A stretch of DNA of 64,000 nt from Agrobacterium tumefaciens (GCA_017744915.1 JAGIAH010000008.1:124001-188000), one strand, 5' to 3'. Positions 8,328 through 18,021 are shown, numbered from the stretch's first letter. The notes: generated by a model not told the origin, from the letters alone. Made by a program: numbers and translations.

Positions 8328-8735
8328 TCAAACCGGCTCGAACACCATCGAATGGCCATTGATGCAATAACGCAGGCCGGTGGGCGGCGGGCCGTCGGGG
8401 AAGACGTGGCCGAGATGGCCGTCGCAATTGGCGCAGCGGATTTCCGTGCGCACCATGCCGTGGCTCGCATCGCGATATTCCGTCACGGCACCGGGCTTGA
8501 CGGGCTCGAAATAGCTCGGCCAGCCGCAGCCGGCATCGAATTTCGTATCGGAGAGGAACAGCGGTTCGTCACAGGCCGCGCAGCGATAGAGGCCCTTCTG
8601 GAATGTGTCCCAATAGGGGCCGGTAAAGGCGCGCTCGGTGCCGTGTTCGCGCAGGATGCGATATTGCTCCGGCGTCAGCTGCTCACGCCACTCCGCATCG
8701 GTCTTGGTCACTTTGGGGGAAGTCAGATCGCTCAT
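8328..8735 (-). CDS. msrB: Peptide-methionine (R)-S-oxide reductase MsrB
   Basis: 135 residues, the usual MsrB length. It reduces the R-epimer of methionine sulfoxide in proteins with thioredoxin. The two zinc pairs C-A-A-C (about 53-56) and C-A-N-C (about 101-104) are present. Between them are the resolving/structural motif GCGWPSY, and near the end the catalytic '[13 protein letters not shown]' with Cys about 124. The AAAGGA ribosome site lies nine bases before the ATG. No signal peptide, so cytoplasmic. Confidence 0.95.
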   Translation of the reverse strand: MSDLTSPKVTKTDAEWREQLTPEQYRILREHGTERAFTGPYWDTFQKGLYRCAACDEPLFLSDTKFDAGCGWPSYFEPVKPGAVTEYRDASHGMVRTEIRCANCDGHLGHVFPDGPPPTGLRYCINGHSMVFEPV

Positions 8736-8801
8736 GGAATGATCCTTTCTGTTCCCGCCTCAAATAGTCATCGCCGCCGCCGATTGAAAGGGGCAGCCTG
8801 T

Positions 8802-8819
8802 CATAACGCGTTCGTTATG
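8802..8819. promoter_or_regulatory. 18-bp dyad between msrB and mrpA
   Basis: CATAACG-CGTT-CGTTATG is a perfect 7+7 inverted repeat in the divergent gap, 66 bp from the msrB start and 119 bp from the mrpA start. It could bind a dimeric regulator of either gene; no specific regulator can be named. Confidence 0.4.
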
Positions 8820-8937
8820 GGCCGTGAATGTCGATTTGGGTTGAGATGCATTTATCTATGCCTTAACTGAAAAATCGATTTGAAAGAGAACGCCATTCAT
8901 TGGCGCGCAGGGGTGGGGGACATCCCGGGAGATGTGA

Positions 8938-11307
8938 ATGACCTCCGATGTCACGGCGCTGACATTCCTGTCGCTGTTTCTGCCGTTTCTGGCAGCGCTT
9001 GCCGCGCCGGCCCTGGTGAAAAGATTCGGTCACAATGCCGCATGGATCGTTGCGATAGCGCCGGCTCTCGCCTTCGTGCATTTCGCGCTGATGCTGCCGC
9101 AGATCGCGGCGGGCGGCGTGGTGACGGGCGGTTATGCCTGGGTGCCAAGCTTCAATCTCAGCTTCTCCTGGTTCCTCGATGGCCTGTCGCTCACCTTCGC
9201 GCTGCTGATCACCGGCATCGGCCTGCTGATCGTGCTTTATGCCGGCGGTTACATGAAGGGCCATCCGCAGCAGGGCCGGTTTCTCTCTTTCCTGCTTCTG
9301 TTCATGGGCGCGATGCTGGGCGTCGTGGTCTCCGACAGCCTGCTGATGCTGTTCGTTTTCTGGGAACTGACCTCCATCACCTCCTTCCTGCTGATCGGTT
9401 TCGATCATGAGCGCTCCGCCTCGCGCCGGGCCGCGTTGCAGGCGCTGGTGGTGACGGGCGGCGGCGGTCTGCTGCTGCTCGCCGGGCTGATCTTCATCTG
9501 GGATATCAGCGGCATGACGCAACTCTCAATGCTGGTGCGCGGCGGCGATATCCTGCGCGACAGCCCGTTTTATCTGGCGGCGCTGCTTCTGGTCCTCGGC
9601 GGTGCCTTCACGAAATCGGCGCAGTTTCCGTTCCATTTTTGGTTGCCCAACGCCATGGAAGCGCCAACCCCGGTCTCGGCCTATCTGCATTCGGCCACCA
9701 TGGTGAAGGCTGGCGTCTATCTGCTGATGCGTCTCAACCCGGTGCTTGGCGATACCGCCGCCTGGCAGATCCTGCTGCCCTTCTTCGGCGGCTTGACCAT
9801 GCTCACCGGCGCGCTGCTGGCCGTGCGCCAGACAGACCTGAAGCTGATGCTTGCCTATACCACCGTCTCCTCGCTCGGCCTGCTCGTCATGCTGGCAGGT
9901 TTCGGCTCGGATCATGCCATCGAGGCGGCGGTGCTTTATCTGGTGGCGCATTCGCTGTTCAAGGGCGCGCTGTTCATGGTCGCCGGCATCATCGACCACG
10001 AGACTGGCACGCGCGACGTGACGAAGCTTGGCGGCCTGCGCAAGGCCATGCCCATCACCTTCGCGGCGGCGCTCGCGGCAGCCATCTCCATGGCCGGCCT
10101 GCCGCCGTTTTTCGGTTTCCTCGCCAAGGAAGAGATCTATTACGCGCTGGCGCATGGCAATCCGCGCGCCGTGCTGTTCACCGGCATCGCCATTCTCGGC
10201 AACGGCCTGATGTTCGCCATCGCCTTCGCCGTGGTCCTGAAACCTTTCCTCGGCAAGCCGGTGAAAACCCCGAAACAGGCGCATGAGGGCCCGCTGCTGC
10301 TCTGGCTCGGCCCGGCGCTTCTGGCATTGAAGGGGCTCACCATTGCGCTCTTTGCCGGCATCGCGCATTTTTACATCTCTACCCCCATGGCAAGCGCCAT
10401 TGCAGGCGAGCCGCGCCCGGTGGAAATCTCGCTCATTCCCCATATCGGCGTGCCGCTTGGCCTGTCGCTGCTGACAATCGCGCTCGGCATCGCCCTTTAC
10501 ACGCAGCTTTCCACGGTCCGCAGCCTGATCGACCGTACCTTCAATGCGTTGGGGGCAGGGCCGGACAGGGGCTTTGACGTCTTCATCGAAATGCTGGTGA
10601 AAGTCTCGTTCCACATCACCCGGCGCATCCAGCCGGGCCGGCTGGAATTTTACGTCACCGCCACCTTCGCCGTCATCGCCGCCGTGCTGCTCGTGCCACT
10701 GTTCCTTTATGGCGAATTGCCGTCCATGCCGTCATGGCCGCGCGATATGCCGGTCCACGAGCTGACCTTCATCGCCATTGCCGTGGCGGGCCTCATCGCC
10801 GTCCTGACGGCGTCGAGCCGGCTCACCGCCATCATCGCGCTCGGCATTCAGGGCTTTGCGGTGGCGGTCATCTTCCTGCTGTTCGGCGCGCCCGATCTCT
10901 CCTTCACGCAATTCATGGTCGAGACGCTCTCGGTCGTCATCCTGACGCTGGTGATGACGCGGCTGCGCCTGTCGCCATCGGACCATCGTGGCCTTGGCCA
11001 GAAGCTGCTGGACAGCACCATCGCCATTGCCTGCGGAGCGGGCTTTGCCCTGTTCCTGATGCGCGCGACTGAAGCGAGCTTCGATAACCGCCTGACGGAT
11101 TTCTACAACACCTATTCCAAGGTCATCGCCCATGGCGCGAATGTGGTGAATGTCATCATCGTCGATTTCCGCGGCACGGATACGCTCGGCGAAATCGCGG
11201 TGGTGATGATTACCGGTCTTGCCATTCTCGCGCTCATCCGCATCCGCCCTGCCGCCGCCCCCAAGGGGCCGGCGAAAACGGCGAAAAAGAAGGGAGCGCG
11301 GGCATGA
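8938..11307 (+). CDS. mrpA: Mrp/Pha cation-proton antiporter subunit A
   Basis: 789 residues, nearly all hydrophobic, with about 20 membrane segments. The core is homologous to complex I subunit NuoL: '[37 protein letters not shown]' (about 223-260) is the conserved proton-channel block with its Lys and Glu, and '[21 protein letters not shown]' follows. The C-terminal third holds the extra MrpA domain ('[29 protein letters not shown]', '[20 protein letters not shown]'). It works in a hetero-oligomer with MrpB-G for Na+(K+)/H+ exchange and alkaline pH/salt tolerance. GGGAG precedes the ATG, and its stop overlaps mrpB by four bases. Confidence 0.95.
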   Translation: MTSDVTALTFLSLFLPFLAALAAPALVKRFGHNAAWIVAIAPALAFVHFALMLPQIAAGGVVTGGYAWVPSFNLSFSWFLDGLSLTFALLITGIGLLIVLYAGGYMKGHPQQGRFLSFLLLFMGAMLGVVVSDSLLMLFVFWELTSITSFLLIGFDHERSASRRAALQALVVTGGGGLLLLAGLIFIWDISGMTQLSMLVRGGDILRDSPFYLAALLLVLGGAFTKSAQFPFHFWLPNAMEAPTPVSAYLHSATMVKAGVYLLMRLNPVLGDTAAWQILLPFFGGLTMLTGALLAVRQTDLKLMLAYTTVSSLGLLVMLAGFGSDHAIEAAVLYLVAHSLFKGALFMVAGIIDHETGTRDVTKLGGLRKAMPITFAAALAAAISMAGLPPFFGFLAKEEIYYALAHGNPRAVLFTGIAILGNGLMFAIAFAVVLKPFLGKPVKTPKQAHEGPLLLWLGPALLALKGLTIALFAGIAHFYISTPMASAIAGEPRPVEISLIPHIGVPLGLSLLTIALGIALYTQLSTVRSLIDRTFNALGAGPDRGFDVFIEMLVKVSFHITRRIQPGRLEFYVTATFAVIAAVLLVPLFLYGELPSMPSWPRDMPVHELTFIAIAVAGLIAVLTASSRLTAIIALGIQGFAVAVIFLLFGAPDLSFTQFMVETLSVVILTLVMTRLRLSPSDHRGLGQKLLDSTIAIACGAGFALFLMRATEASFDNRLTDFYNTYSKVIAHGANVVNVIIVDFRGTDTLGEIAVVMITGLAILALIRIRPAAAPKGPAKTAKKKGARA

Positions 11308-11723
11308 ACACGCTCATCCTGCGCACCGTCGCGCCGGTTGTCACAAGCCTCATGGTGCTGTTTTCCATCTTCGTGCTGCTGCGTGGCCATAACGAGCCGG
11401 GCGGCGGCTTCATCGGCGGGCTGATCGCCGTCTCGGCGCTGGCGATCTATGGCATCGCCTTTGGTGTCACGGCGGTACGGCGCGCCATCCTGTTTCATCC
11501 GCTGGCCATTGCAGGCGCGGGGCTGCTGCTGTCGATGCTCTCGGGCCTTGTCTCGATGGCCGCCGGCGTGCCCTTCATGACCGGCCTCTGGGGCTATCCG
11601 AGCCTGTTCGGGGTCGAGGTGCCGCTTTCCACCGTCATGTCCTTCGATATCGGGGTCTATCTCGTCGTGGTCGGCGCCATCACCTCCATTGCGCTGGCGC
11701 TGGAAGAAAGGGAAAGCGACTGA
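11304..11723 (+). CDS. mrpB: Mrp antiporter subunit B
   Basis: 139 residues, four membrane segments. '[38 protein letters not shown]' is the MrpB signature, followed by 'GVPFMTGLW' and '[29 protein letters not shown]'. It starts at an ATGA overlap with mrpA and its TGA shares one base with the mrpC ATG, so translation is coupled. Confidence 0.95.
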   Translation: MNTLILRTVAPVVTSLMVLFSIFVLLRGHNEPGGGFIGGLIAVSALAIYGIAFGVTAVRRAILFHPLAIAGAGLLLSMLSGLVSMAAGVPFMTGLWGYPSLFGVEVPLSTVMSFDIGVYLVVVGAITSIALALEERESD

Positions 11724-12100
11724 TGGAAGCGGTCTTCTCCATTCTCGTCGGCATCTTCTTTTCGGTGGCGATCTATCTCATGCTGTCGCGTCACAGCATT
11801 CGCATGCTGCTTGGCATCGCCATTCTCGGCAATGCGGTCAATCTGCTCCTGTTCACGGCCGGTAGGCTGACACGGGAAGTGCCGCCGATCATTCCGGCAG
11901 GCATGGATACGCTACCGGCAGGTGCCGCCAATCCGCTGCCGCAGGCGCTTATCCTCACGGCAATCGTGATTTCCTTTTCCTTCTTCTGTTTCCTTCTGGT
12001 TCTGACCTGGCGTGCCTTCCAGGAATTGCAGACCGACGACACGGATGAAATGCGCACCGCAGAACCCGCTGGCGAGCCCTTGCCGCCGCTCGGTTATTGA
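11723..12100 (+). CDS. mrpC: Mrp antiporter subunit C (NuoK-like)
   Basis: 125 residues with three membrane helices, homologous to complex I subunit NuoK: 'HSIRMLLGIAILGNAVNLLLF' and 'DPLPQALILTAIVISF'-like text (here ANPLPQALILTAIVISFS). A short hydrophilic tail follows. It lies between mrpB (one-base overlap) and mrpD (19-base gap). Confidence 0.95.
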   Translation: MEAVFSILVGIFFSVAIYLMLSRHSIRMLLGIAILGNAVNLLLFTAGRLTREVPPIIPAGMDTLPAGAANPLPQALILTAIVISFSFFCFLLVLTWRAFQELQTDDTDEMRTAEPAGEPLPPLGY

Positions 12101-12119
12101 GCGGCGAGGCTGAGACGAC

Positions 12120-13697
12120 ATGGCTTCTTCCACCACTTCCGCAGTGACCGATCTTTCCGCCGCACTCGTCATGGCGCCCGTGCCGCTTGCCGACTGGCTG
12201 ATCATCCTGCCCATCGCCCTCTGCATCGGCGCAGGTGCGGTGCTGATGATGATGCGCCACGCCATCCGCCACCATGCGGCTGTCGCTGTTGCCGCGCTTG
12301 CCCTGCTGGTGATCCTCGATGCCGCGCTGCTCTGGAAGGTTGCCACGCAGGGCCCGTTCACCATGGTCATGGGCCGCTGGCTGCCGCCCTTCGGCATTGC
12401 CTTCACCGCCGATCTCACCGGCGCGCTGCTGTCGCTCGCCGCCGCCATCGTGGCGCTGGCCGGCGCCATCCATGCGGGCAGCGATATCGATGCCAGCGGC
12501 AGGCGTTACGGTTTTTATCCCTTCCTGATGCTGCTGATGGCGGGCGTCACCGGCGCTTTCCTGACCGGTGATCTCTTCAACCTTTATGTCTGGTTCGAGG
12601 TGCTGCTGATCTCGTCCTTCGGCCTCATCGTGCTGGGCTCGACGCGCGAGCAGATCGACGGCGCACTGAAATACGCGATCCTCAACCTCATAGGCACGAC
12701 GCTGTTCCTGATCACGGTCGGTTATCTCTACGCCATCTTCGGCACGCTCAACATGGCCGATATTGCGCTGAAGGCAACGGAGCTACGCGGCACCGCGCCG
12801 CTGATGACGCTCGCCAGCCTCTTCGCGCTCGCCTTCGCCATGAAGGCGGCTGCCTTCCCGGTGAATTTCTGGCTGCCCGCCTCCTATCACACGCCGCGCA
12901 TCGTCGTTTCAGCGCTCTTTGGTGGCCTGCTCACCAAGGTCGGCATCTATTCGCTGCTGCGCGTCATGGTCATGCTGTTTCCGGTGGAGCGGGAAGAGCT
13001 CAGCATCGTCATCGCCGTTTCCGCCGCGCTCACCATGGTGCTGGGTGCCATGGGCGCGCTTGCCCAGAACGATATCCGCCGCATGCTCGGTTATATCGTC
13101 ATATCGGGCATCGGCTACATGATGGCCGGCATCGCCATGGGCACGCCCTCCGCCGTCACGGGCGCGATCTTCTACGCGCTGCATTCCATGGTGCTGATGA
13201 CGGCGCTTTATCTCGCCGCCGGCCATGCCGCCCGTCTCGGTGGCGGCTTCAGCCTTGCCACGCTTGGCGGCCTTTACCGGCAGGCCCCGTGGTTTTCCGC
13301 GCTGGCGCTGGCGCTGTTCTTCGCCGGCTCCGGCCTGCCGCCCTTTTCCGGCTTCTGGCCAAAGGCAGTTCTGGTCAAGTCGGCCATCGATATAGGCGCC
13401 TGGTGGCTCGCCGCCGCCATCCTCGTCTCCGGTTTCATCGTCACCATCGCCTTCGGGCGGATATTCCTGTTGTGTTTCTGGCGTCCGGTTGCAGCATCTG
13501 CCGCCCGGCCCGCCTTGCAGCCTGCACCGCCTCCGGCCGCCCCGTCTTTCGCGCCGCTGGTGGGGCTGACGCTGCTGGTGGTATTCTTCGGCCTGTTTCC
13601 GGAAAGCCTGCTCAATCTCAGCCAGCAGGCCGCGGCGGGCCTTGGTGACCCACAGGCCTATATTCAGTCGGTCTTTCCGCAAGGGGGCAAGCCATGA
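12120..13697 (+). CDS. mrpD: Mrp antiporter subunit D (NuoM/N-like)
   Basis: 525 residues, about 14 membrane segments, related to NuoM/NuoN. Conserved blocks are 'GDLFNLYVWFEVLLISSFGL' (essential Glu of the fourth helix), 'AFAMKAAAFPVNFWLPASYHTPRIVVSALFGGLLTKVGIYSLLR' (Lys and Pro of the channel) and 'GAMGALAQNDIRRMLGYIVISGIGYM'. About 35 extra residues before the first membrane helix are hydrophilic. Its stop overlaps mrpE by four bases. Confidence 0.95.
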   Translation: MASSTTSAVTDLSAALVMAPVPLADWLIILPIALCIGAGAVLMMMRHAIRHHAAVAVAALALLVILDAALLWKVATQGPFTMVMGRWLPPFGIAFTADLTGALLSLAAAIVALAGAIHAGSDIDASGRRYGFYPFLMLLMAGVTGAFLTGDLFNLYVWFEVLLISSFGLIVLGSTREQIDGALKYAILNLIGTTLFLITVGYLYAIFGTLNMADIALKATELRGTAPLMTLASLFALAFAMKAAAFPVNFWLPASYHTPRIVVSALFGGLLTKVGIYSLLRVMVMLFPVEREELSIVIAVSAALTMVLGAMGALAQNDIRRMLGYIVISGIGYMMAGIAMGTPSAVTGAIFYALHSMVLMTALYLAAGHAARLGGGFSLATLGGLYRQAPWFSALALALFFAGSGLPPFSGFWPKAVLVKSAIDIGAWWLAAAILVSGFIVTIAFGRIFLLCFWRPVAASAARPALQPAPPPAAPSFAPLVGLTLLVVFFGLFPESLLNLSQQAAAGLGDPQAYIQSVFPQGGKP

Positions 13698-14173
13698 GCC
13701 TCTATGTCGTGCAATTGCTTTTCGTTGCCGTATGGCTTGCCGTGACGGGCAGCATCACGCTGGCGAACATCGTCTTCGTCCTCATCGTCTCGACGCTGGC
13801 GCTGGGGCTGATCCGCCACCAGCTGCCGGGCGGGCAGAACCATTGGCTCAAGCTTTCCCGCGTGCTGTCGCTGGTGCTGCTGTTCTTCAAGGAACTGGCG
13901 CTCTCGGCCTGGAAGGTGGCGGTGCTGGTGACGCGGCCGAAGCTCGAGGTCCAGCCCGGCATTTTTGCCTATCCGCTGACGGTGACGACGGATTTCGAGA
14001 TCACGCTGCTCGCCAATCTCATCACGCTCACACCGGGCACACTCTCTGTCGATGTTTCGGCGGACAGAAAGACGCTTTACGTACACGCGATCGATTGCAG
14101 CGATATTGAAGCCACGAAAAACGACATTAAAAACGGCTTCGAAAGAAAGATCATGGAGGCATTTCAGCCATGA
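13694..14173 (+). CDS. mrpE: Mrp antiporter subunit E
   Basis: 159 residues. Two or three N-terminal membrane helices are followed by a soluble domain with the MrpE hallmark 'DFEITLLANLITLTPGTLSVDVSADRKTLYVHAID'. It is a structural subunit needed for assembly of the Mrp complex in studied species. It overlaps both neighbours by four bases. Confidence 0.94.
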   Translation: MSLYVVQLLFVAVWLAVTGSITLANIVFVLIVSTLALGLIRHQLPGGQNHWLKLSRVLSLVLLFFKELALSAWKVAVLVTRPKLEVQPGIFAYPLTVTTDFEITLLANLITLTPGTLSVDVSADRKTLYVHAIDCSDIEATKNDIKNGFERKIMEAFQP

Positions 14174-14550
14174 TGCCGGAACAGATAGTTTCAATTGCAA
14201 CTATACTTGCATCGGTTGTCCTCTCGGCCGCGTTTTTGCTGACGGTCTATCGTGTTGTCGTCGGTCCCACCTTGCCGGATCGCATCGTTGCGCTAGATAT
14301 GCTGGTCGGCATTGCCATCGGTTTTATTGCGGTGATCGCCATCCGCACCGGCTTTACCCTCTATGTCGATATCGCCATTGCGCTGGGGCTGGTCGGGTTC
14401 CTGGCAACGGTCGCTTTCGCCCGCTTCGTGCTGTCGCGCGGCGCGGATGGCCGGCGGAGGTCGAAGGCGGTGCTCGATGGCGAGCGGGCGGCGGAAGCTC
14501 CTGAAAAGCCTATGGAAACAGGTGTGAATGGCGGAAAGGGCAGGCGATGA
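14170..14550 (+). CDS. mrpF: Mrp antiporter subunit F
   Basis: 126 residues, three membrane helices. '[29 protein letters not shown]' is the conserved MrpF core (Asp in the second helix), and '[21 protein letters not shown]' closes the membrane part. The last 35 residues are charged and longer than in most MrpF proteins. Start and stop each overlap a neighbour by four bases. Confidence 0.94.
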   Translation: MMPEQIVSIATILASVVLSAAFLLTVYRVVVGPTLPDRIVALDMLVGIAIGFIAVIAIRTGFTLYVDIAIALGLVGFLATVAFARFVLSRGADGRRRSKAVLDGERAAEAPEKPMETGVNGGKGRR

Positions 14551-14879
14551 TGGACTGGATTATGGCACTTCTCGTTGCGGTATTGACGGTCTCGGGCGCC
14601 CTTTTTTCGCTGGTCGCGGCAATCGGGCTTAATCGTTTGCCCGATGTTTACACGCGCATGCACGCGGCCTCCAAGGCGGGAACGGTGGGGTCCGGCCTGC
14701 TGCTTCTGGCCGTCGGCATCCACTCCATGGAGCTATCGACCCTGGCGCGGGCTCTGGCCGGTTTCTTCTTCTTTGTCCTGACCGCGCCGGTCTCCGCACA
14801 TCTTCTTGCCATGGCCGCGCACAAGGCAGGTTATCCGCTGGCTGTTAAATCGGTAGTTGATGAGACGAAGAAAATTTGA
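14547..14879 (+). CDS. mrpG: Mrp antiporter subunit G
   Basis: 110 residues, three membrane helices, with the MrpG signature '[30 protein letters not shown]' and '[25 protein letters not shown]'. Last gene of the seven-gene operon; a strong inverted repeat starts three bases after its stop codon. Confidence 0.94.
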   Translation: MMDWIMALLVAVLTVSGALFSLVAAIGLNRLPDVYTRMHAASKAGTVGSGLLLLAVGIHSMELSTLARALAGFFFFVLTAPVSAHLLAMAAHKAGYPLAVKSVVDETKKI

Positions 14880-14881
14880 AG

Positions 14882-14920
14882 TTGAAAATCCCCCCAATAA
14901 TTGGGGGTATTCATTTTCAA
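14882..14920 (+). terminator. Nested inverted repeat after the mrp operon
   Basis: An inner stem CCCCCCAA/TTGGGGG with a TAA loop (14890-14907) is enclosed by outer arms TTGAAAAT (14882-14889) and ATTTTCAA (14913-14920). It lies directly behind mrpG and most simply ends the operon, though no clean run of T follows. The A/T-rich outer arms also resemble a protein-binding dyad in the region ahead of ros. Confidence 0.6.
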
Positions 14921-15313
14921 TTACTACTTGGCATAGTATTTTATTACCCGTGATTTTTTGTATTCAAATTAGACTGTTTTGAACTGAAAAATTGACACTA
15001 GGAATTTGACTTTTGCTGTTTTGCTGTTATCCAAATTAAGTGTAAAGTTGCTAATCGCGATTTGCATCTAGCCTCTTCATAGTCGGCATAGGCATTTTAT
15101 TAATGTCTAATCTATGGTCCATCGGACCATTGCTGCCCATGTCTCGGGGCCATAAGTTGAATCTCGGATTAAATCGTTTCCGGTTTTCGCTCGAAATCTA
15201 GGGGTAGGTTTCACGTTGGTTTCAACAAGGCGAAGGTGGGGCACCGGGTAACTTCACATCGCTCGATGCGGCGCTTGCCCGCTTCAGGGGATTAATAAAC
15301 AGGAGATACTTAA
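14921..15313 (+). promoter_or_regulatory. AT-rich upstream region of ros
   Basis: About 390 bp with clearly lower GC than its surroundings and no gene. A possible sigma-70 promoter is TTGACT (15006-15011) and TATCCA (15028-15033) with a 16-bp spacer, which would give a leader of about 275 nt. A perfect dyad ATGGTCC-ATC-GGACCAT lies at 15114-15130. AGGAG at 15301 is the ribosome site of ros. Ros is known to repress its own gene in Agrobacterium, so an operator is expected here; which repeat it is cannot be settled by eye. Confidence 0.5.
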
Positions 15314-15742
15314 ATGACGGAAACTGCATACGGTAACGCCCAGGATCTGCTGGTCGAACTGACGGCGGATATTGTGGCTGCCTATGTTAGCAACCACGTC
15401 GTTCCGGTCACAGACCTTCCCGGCCTTATTTCGGATGTTCACACGGCACTCAGCGGAACATCGGCACCGGCATCGGTGGCGGTCAATGTCGAAAAGCAGA
15501 AGCCTGCCGTCTCGGTCCGCAAGTCGGTCCAGGACGATCACATCGTCTGTTTGGAATGCGGCGGCTCGTTCAAGTCGCTGAAGCGGCATCTCACGACGCA
15601 TCACAGCATGACGCCGGAAGAATACCGCGAAAAATGGGACCTGCCGGTCGACTATCCGATGGTTGCTCCTGCCTATGCCGAAGCCCGTTCGCGGCTCGCC
15701 AAGGAAATGGGTCTCGGCCAGCGCCGCAAGGCCAGCCGCTGA
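15314..15742 (+). CDS. ros: Ros/MucR-family zinc-finger transcriptional regulator
   Basis: 142 residues, matching the Agrobacterium Ros protein throughout: it starts [20 protein letters not shown], and the prokaryotic Cys2His2 finger is C79-x2-C82-x9-H92-x4-H97 within '[19 protein letters not shown]'. The basic tail '[10 protein letters not shown]' is part of the DNA-binding region. Ros represses virC/virD and the Ti-plasmid ipt gene and controls exopolysaccharide, with the whole family now seen as global, H-NS-like binders of AT-rich DNA. It lies alone, with its own terminator at 15959. Confidence 0.96.
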   Translation: MTETAYGNAQDLLVELTADIVAAYVSNHVVPVTDLPGLISDVHTALSGTSAPASVAVNVEKQKPAVSVRKSVQDDHIVCLECGGSFKSLKRHLTTHHSMTPEEYREKWDLPVDYPMVAPAYAEARSRLAKEMGLGQRRKASR

Positions 15743-15770
15743 TTGTAACGACGGTCCGGCCTGGCCTGTT

Positions 15771-15889
15771 CTTCTCCCCGCCGGGGAGAAGGTGGCCTGA
15801 AGGGCCGGATGAGGGGGCCAGCTCTCCGAATATCGCTGGTCTCGCCCCCTCAAGCCGCTGCCGCGACCTTCTCCCCAGCCGGGAGAAGG
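15771..15889. repeat. Palindromic intergenic repeat, family A (copy 3)
   Basis: The CTTCTCCCC/GGGGAGAAG hairpin, GATGAGGGGG, CCCCCTCAAGC and a terminal CTTCTCCCC/GGGAGAAG hairpin match the other family A copies. It lies inside the ros 3' untranslated region, between the stop codon and the terminator, so it is probably transcribed with ros and may shape mRNA stability. Confidence 0.85.
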
Positions 15890-15958
15890 CGGCAAGGTTC
15901 TTACGCTTGCCCATATGGGTATCGTCGGCGCCGTCTCTTTCCGCATAAAAATGTCCCA

Positions 15959-15982
15959 GCCGGTCTATCGACCGGCTTTTTT
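15959..15982 (+). terminator. Intrinsic terminator of ros
   Basis: GCCGGTC-TATC-GACCGGC forms a perfect 7-bp stem with a four-base loop, directly followed by six T. It is the clearest factor-independent terminator in the window. The following 160 bases up to 16146 hold no gene; they are AT-rich, include GAATTAATTC (16117-16126), and probably carry the promoter of the next operon. Confidence 0.9.
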
Positions 15983-16146
15983 GTTGCCGCGCAGAATTTC
16001 GGTTGAGGAAAAAAATCCTTATCCGATGGTGCTTTCTTCCAAAAAACAACGCAAAATCAATCGATGAATTTGCAGAGGTAAATTCACACTTCCCCATATC
16101 TATCCGCAGGTGTATGAATTAATTCCTATTCGTAGAGGAGTTGCAT

Positions 16147-16569
16147 ATGCCGTCGGATACATCGCTTCTGTCTGCCGCCGCGCGGCCCCGCATGCAGGCC
16201 GTCAATCGTCCCTTTCGTCACTGGCCGTCGGTTGCCGGGCGGGAGGAGGTTTCCCGTCTTTGCCGGCTGGTGCGGCAGCTCACCGGCGAGATGGTGCAAT
16301 TGACGGGCGATCGTTCGCTGGTGCGCCGCGACAACCGGCGCACGGAATGCCATATCCGCCAGATTGCCATGTATGTCTGCCATGTGGAGCTTGGCATCCC
16401 CATGTCGGATATCGGCCCCTGTTTCGGCCGGGACAGGACGACAGTGGGGCATGCCTGCCAGGTGGTCGAGGACCGGCGGGACGAACCGGCTTTCGATGAG
16501 TTCGTCGCGGCGCTGGAGCGGCTTACCGGCAGCATTTTCAATGCGATGAAAGGTATCCGGGATGAGTGA
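16147..16569 (+). CDS. Free-standing DnaA domain IV-like DNA-binding protein
   Basis: 140 residues from the ATG at 16147, which has GAGGAG six bases upstream; a TTG at 16141 abuts that site and is unlikely. Residues about 70-125 read 'RRTECHIRQIAMYVCHVELGIPMSDIGPCFGRDRTTVGHACQVVEDRR', closely resembling the C-terminal helix-turn-helix of DnaA (R-Q-I-A-M-Y ... G-R-D-H-T-T-V). The AAA+ domains are absent, so it cannot initiate replication itself but could bind DnaA-box-like sites. The gene overlaps the next by eight bases, implying a joint function with the DUF6456 protein. Confidence 0.75.
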   Translation: MPSDTSLLSAAARPRMQAVNRPFRHWPSVAGREEVSRLCRLVRQLTGEMVQLTGDRSLVRRDNRRTECHIRQIAMYVCHVELGIPMSDIGPCFGRDRTTVGHACQVVEDRRDEPAFDEFVAALERLTGSIFNAMKGIRDE

Positions 16570-17401
16570 GGCAAAAGGCGCCCCGGCTTCTCCGGATCCT
16601 GTCCTCCTGCGGCTGTTGCGTTGCATCGCCGCCGGCGCGGCCGAGGTGATGGAGGAGGGCGGCGATATCGTTCTGCATCGGGCACAGGCGGGGCAAAGGG
16701 CCCTGCGCTTTCCCGCCGCGACCATGCGCCTTGCCGTGTCCTGCGGGCTGGTCGAGCAACGGGAAAACACCCTCTGCGCGGCGCCGCCGCTCGCTTCCTA
16801 TCTGAAGCGGGCGATGGCGAAAGACCGCGACGAGGTTTTTCAGGAGCAGCACCGGGATATGCAGGTGGTCGTTGTGGATGTCGGCGAGACGAAGCAGCCG
16901 GCGAGGCGCAACCTCAACACCTCTCCCCTGACCAGCCTTTCAAGGCTGAAGGAGCGGGATGGCAGCGCATTTTTCCCGGCGGATGCGCTGGAGGCGGGTG
17001 AGCGCCTTGCTTCGGATTTTCATCGCGGCCACCTCAATCCCAGGGTCACGGCGACGTGGGAGCCGCGTATTGCAAGCCGCACCAGGGGGGAGGCGGGAGG
17101 CGGGCTCGATCTGACCGAGGCGGCTATGGCCGCAAGGGCGCGGTTTTCCCGCGCGGCGGAGGCGATGGGCCCGGAACTTTCGGGCGTCGCCATCGATATA
17201 TGCTGCTTCGAAAAGGGGCTGGAGACGGTGGAGCGGGAAAGACTATGGCCGGCGCGTTCGGCAAAATTGCTGCTCAGGGCCGCGCTGCTCTCACTCGCCC
17301 GCCATTATGCGCCGCCCGCCGCCCGTCAACGAGGCAGAGACCACCATTGGGGTGATGCGGATTATCGTCCCTCTCTGGCAACGGGGATGGCAACGCGATG
17401 A
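16562..17401 (+). CDS. DUF6456 domain protein
   Basis: 279 residues. The first 95 look like a winged-helix or DNA-binding-type region ('LLRLLRCIAAGAAEVMEE', 'MRLAVSCGLVEQRENTLCAAPPLASYLKRAM'). The C-terminal 150 residues carry the alphaproteobacterial DUF6456 block with 'NTSPLTSLSRLKERDG' and 'FFPADALEAGERLASDFHRGHLNPRVTATWE', then 'AARARFSRAAEAMGPELSGVAIDICCFEKGLETVERERLWPARSAKLLLRAAL'. That last block resembles the DNA-binding part of phage-type regulators in overall plan only. Function not established. Translationally coupled to the DnaA-like gene. It converges with sufE four bases downstream. Confidence 0.7.
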   Translation: MSEAKGAPASPDPVLLRLLRCIAAGAAEVMEEGGDIVLHRAQAGQRALRFPAATMRLAVSCGLVEQRENTLCAAPPLASYLKRAMAKDRDEVFQEQHRDMQVVVVDVGETKQPARRNLNTSPLTSLSRLKERDGSAFFPADALEAGERLASDFHRGHLNPRVTATWEPRIASRTRGEAGGGLDLTEAAMAARARFSRAAEAMGPELSGVAIDICCFEKGLETVERERLWPARSAKLLLRAALLSLARHYAPPAARQRGRDHHWGDADYRPSLATGMATR

Positions 17402-17405
17402 TGGC

Positions 17406-17822
17406 TCAGGCGGCCAGCAGCCGGGCTTCCTCGCGGATGCGCTTGATCATGGAGCGCAGGCCATTGGCCCGCTGGGCGGAAAGGTGCTCCACCAGTCCGA
17501 TCCGGTTGAACACCTCGATGGCATCCAGATCGGCAATCTCGGAGGCTTGTTTGCCGGAATAGACGGCGAGAACGATGGCGACGAGGCCGCGCACGATATG
17601 CGCATCCGAATCGCCCTCGAAGGTCAACAGAGGGTCTTCGGCGCCGTCGCTGTGGCTGACGAGCCAGACCTGGCTGGCGCAGCCATGGACCTTGTTCTCG
17701 GCCGTACGCTTGTCTTCCGCCAATTCGGGAAGCGCCTTGCCGAGTTCGATGACATAACGATAGCGGTCCTCCCAGTCGTCAAGGAAGGCGAAATCGTCAA
17801 GGATCGTTTCGAGAGAGGCCAT
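17406..17822 (-). CDS. sufE: SufE-family cysteine desulfuration protein
   Basis: 138 residues. SufE accepts persulfide sulfur from the cysteine desulfurase SufS for Fe-S cluster assembly. The family core 'DWEDRYRYVIELGKALPELAEDKRTAENKVHGCASQVWLVS' is intact, with the acceptor Cys (about 48) in H-G-C-A-S-Q-V-W. 'IVRGLVAIVLAVYSGK' and 'LSAQRANGLRSMIKRI' are also conserved. It is away from any suf operon, as is common for rhizobial SufE copies. Confidence 0.93.
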   Translation of the reverse strand: MASLETILDDFAFLDDWEDRYRYVIELGKALPELAEDKRTAENKVHGCASQVWLVSHSDGAEDPLLTFEGDSDAHIVRGLVAIVLAVYSGKQASEIADLDAIEVFNRIGLVEHLSAQRANGLRSMIKRIREEARLLAA

Positions 17823-18021
17823 TTGCGCGCCGTATCATCCGTTATTTAATGTCTTTCCTAGGATATAGGGGAAGTGCGCGCGGTTTTGAACCATCTGCAA
17901 GAAAAAGCCCACGGAAAACAGGTTTCCGCGGGCAAGTCAGGCAGGCAGTCGGCAACCGAATATCTTCGGCTGCAAGAATGGCGCGGCGCGGCGGCCCTCG
18001 AAAATCAAGGGGCCGGCAAGA

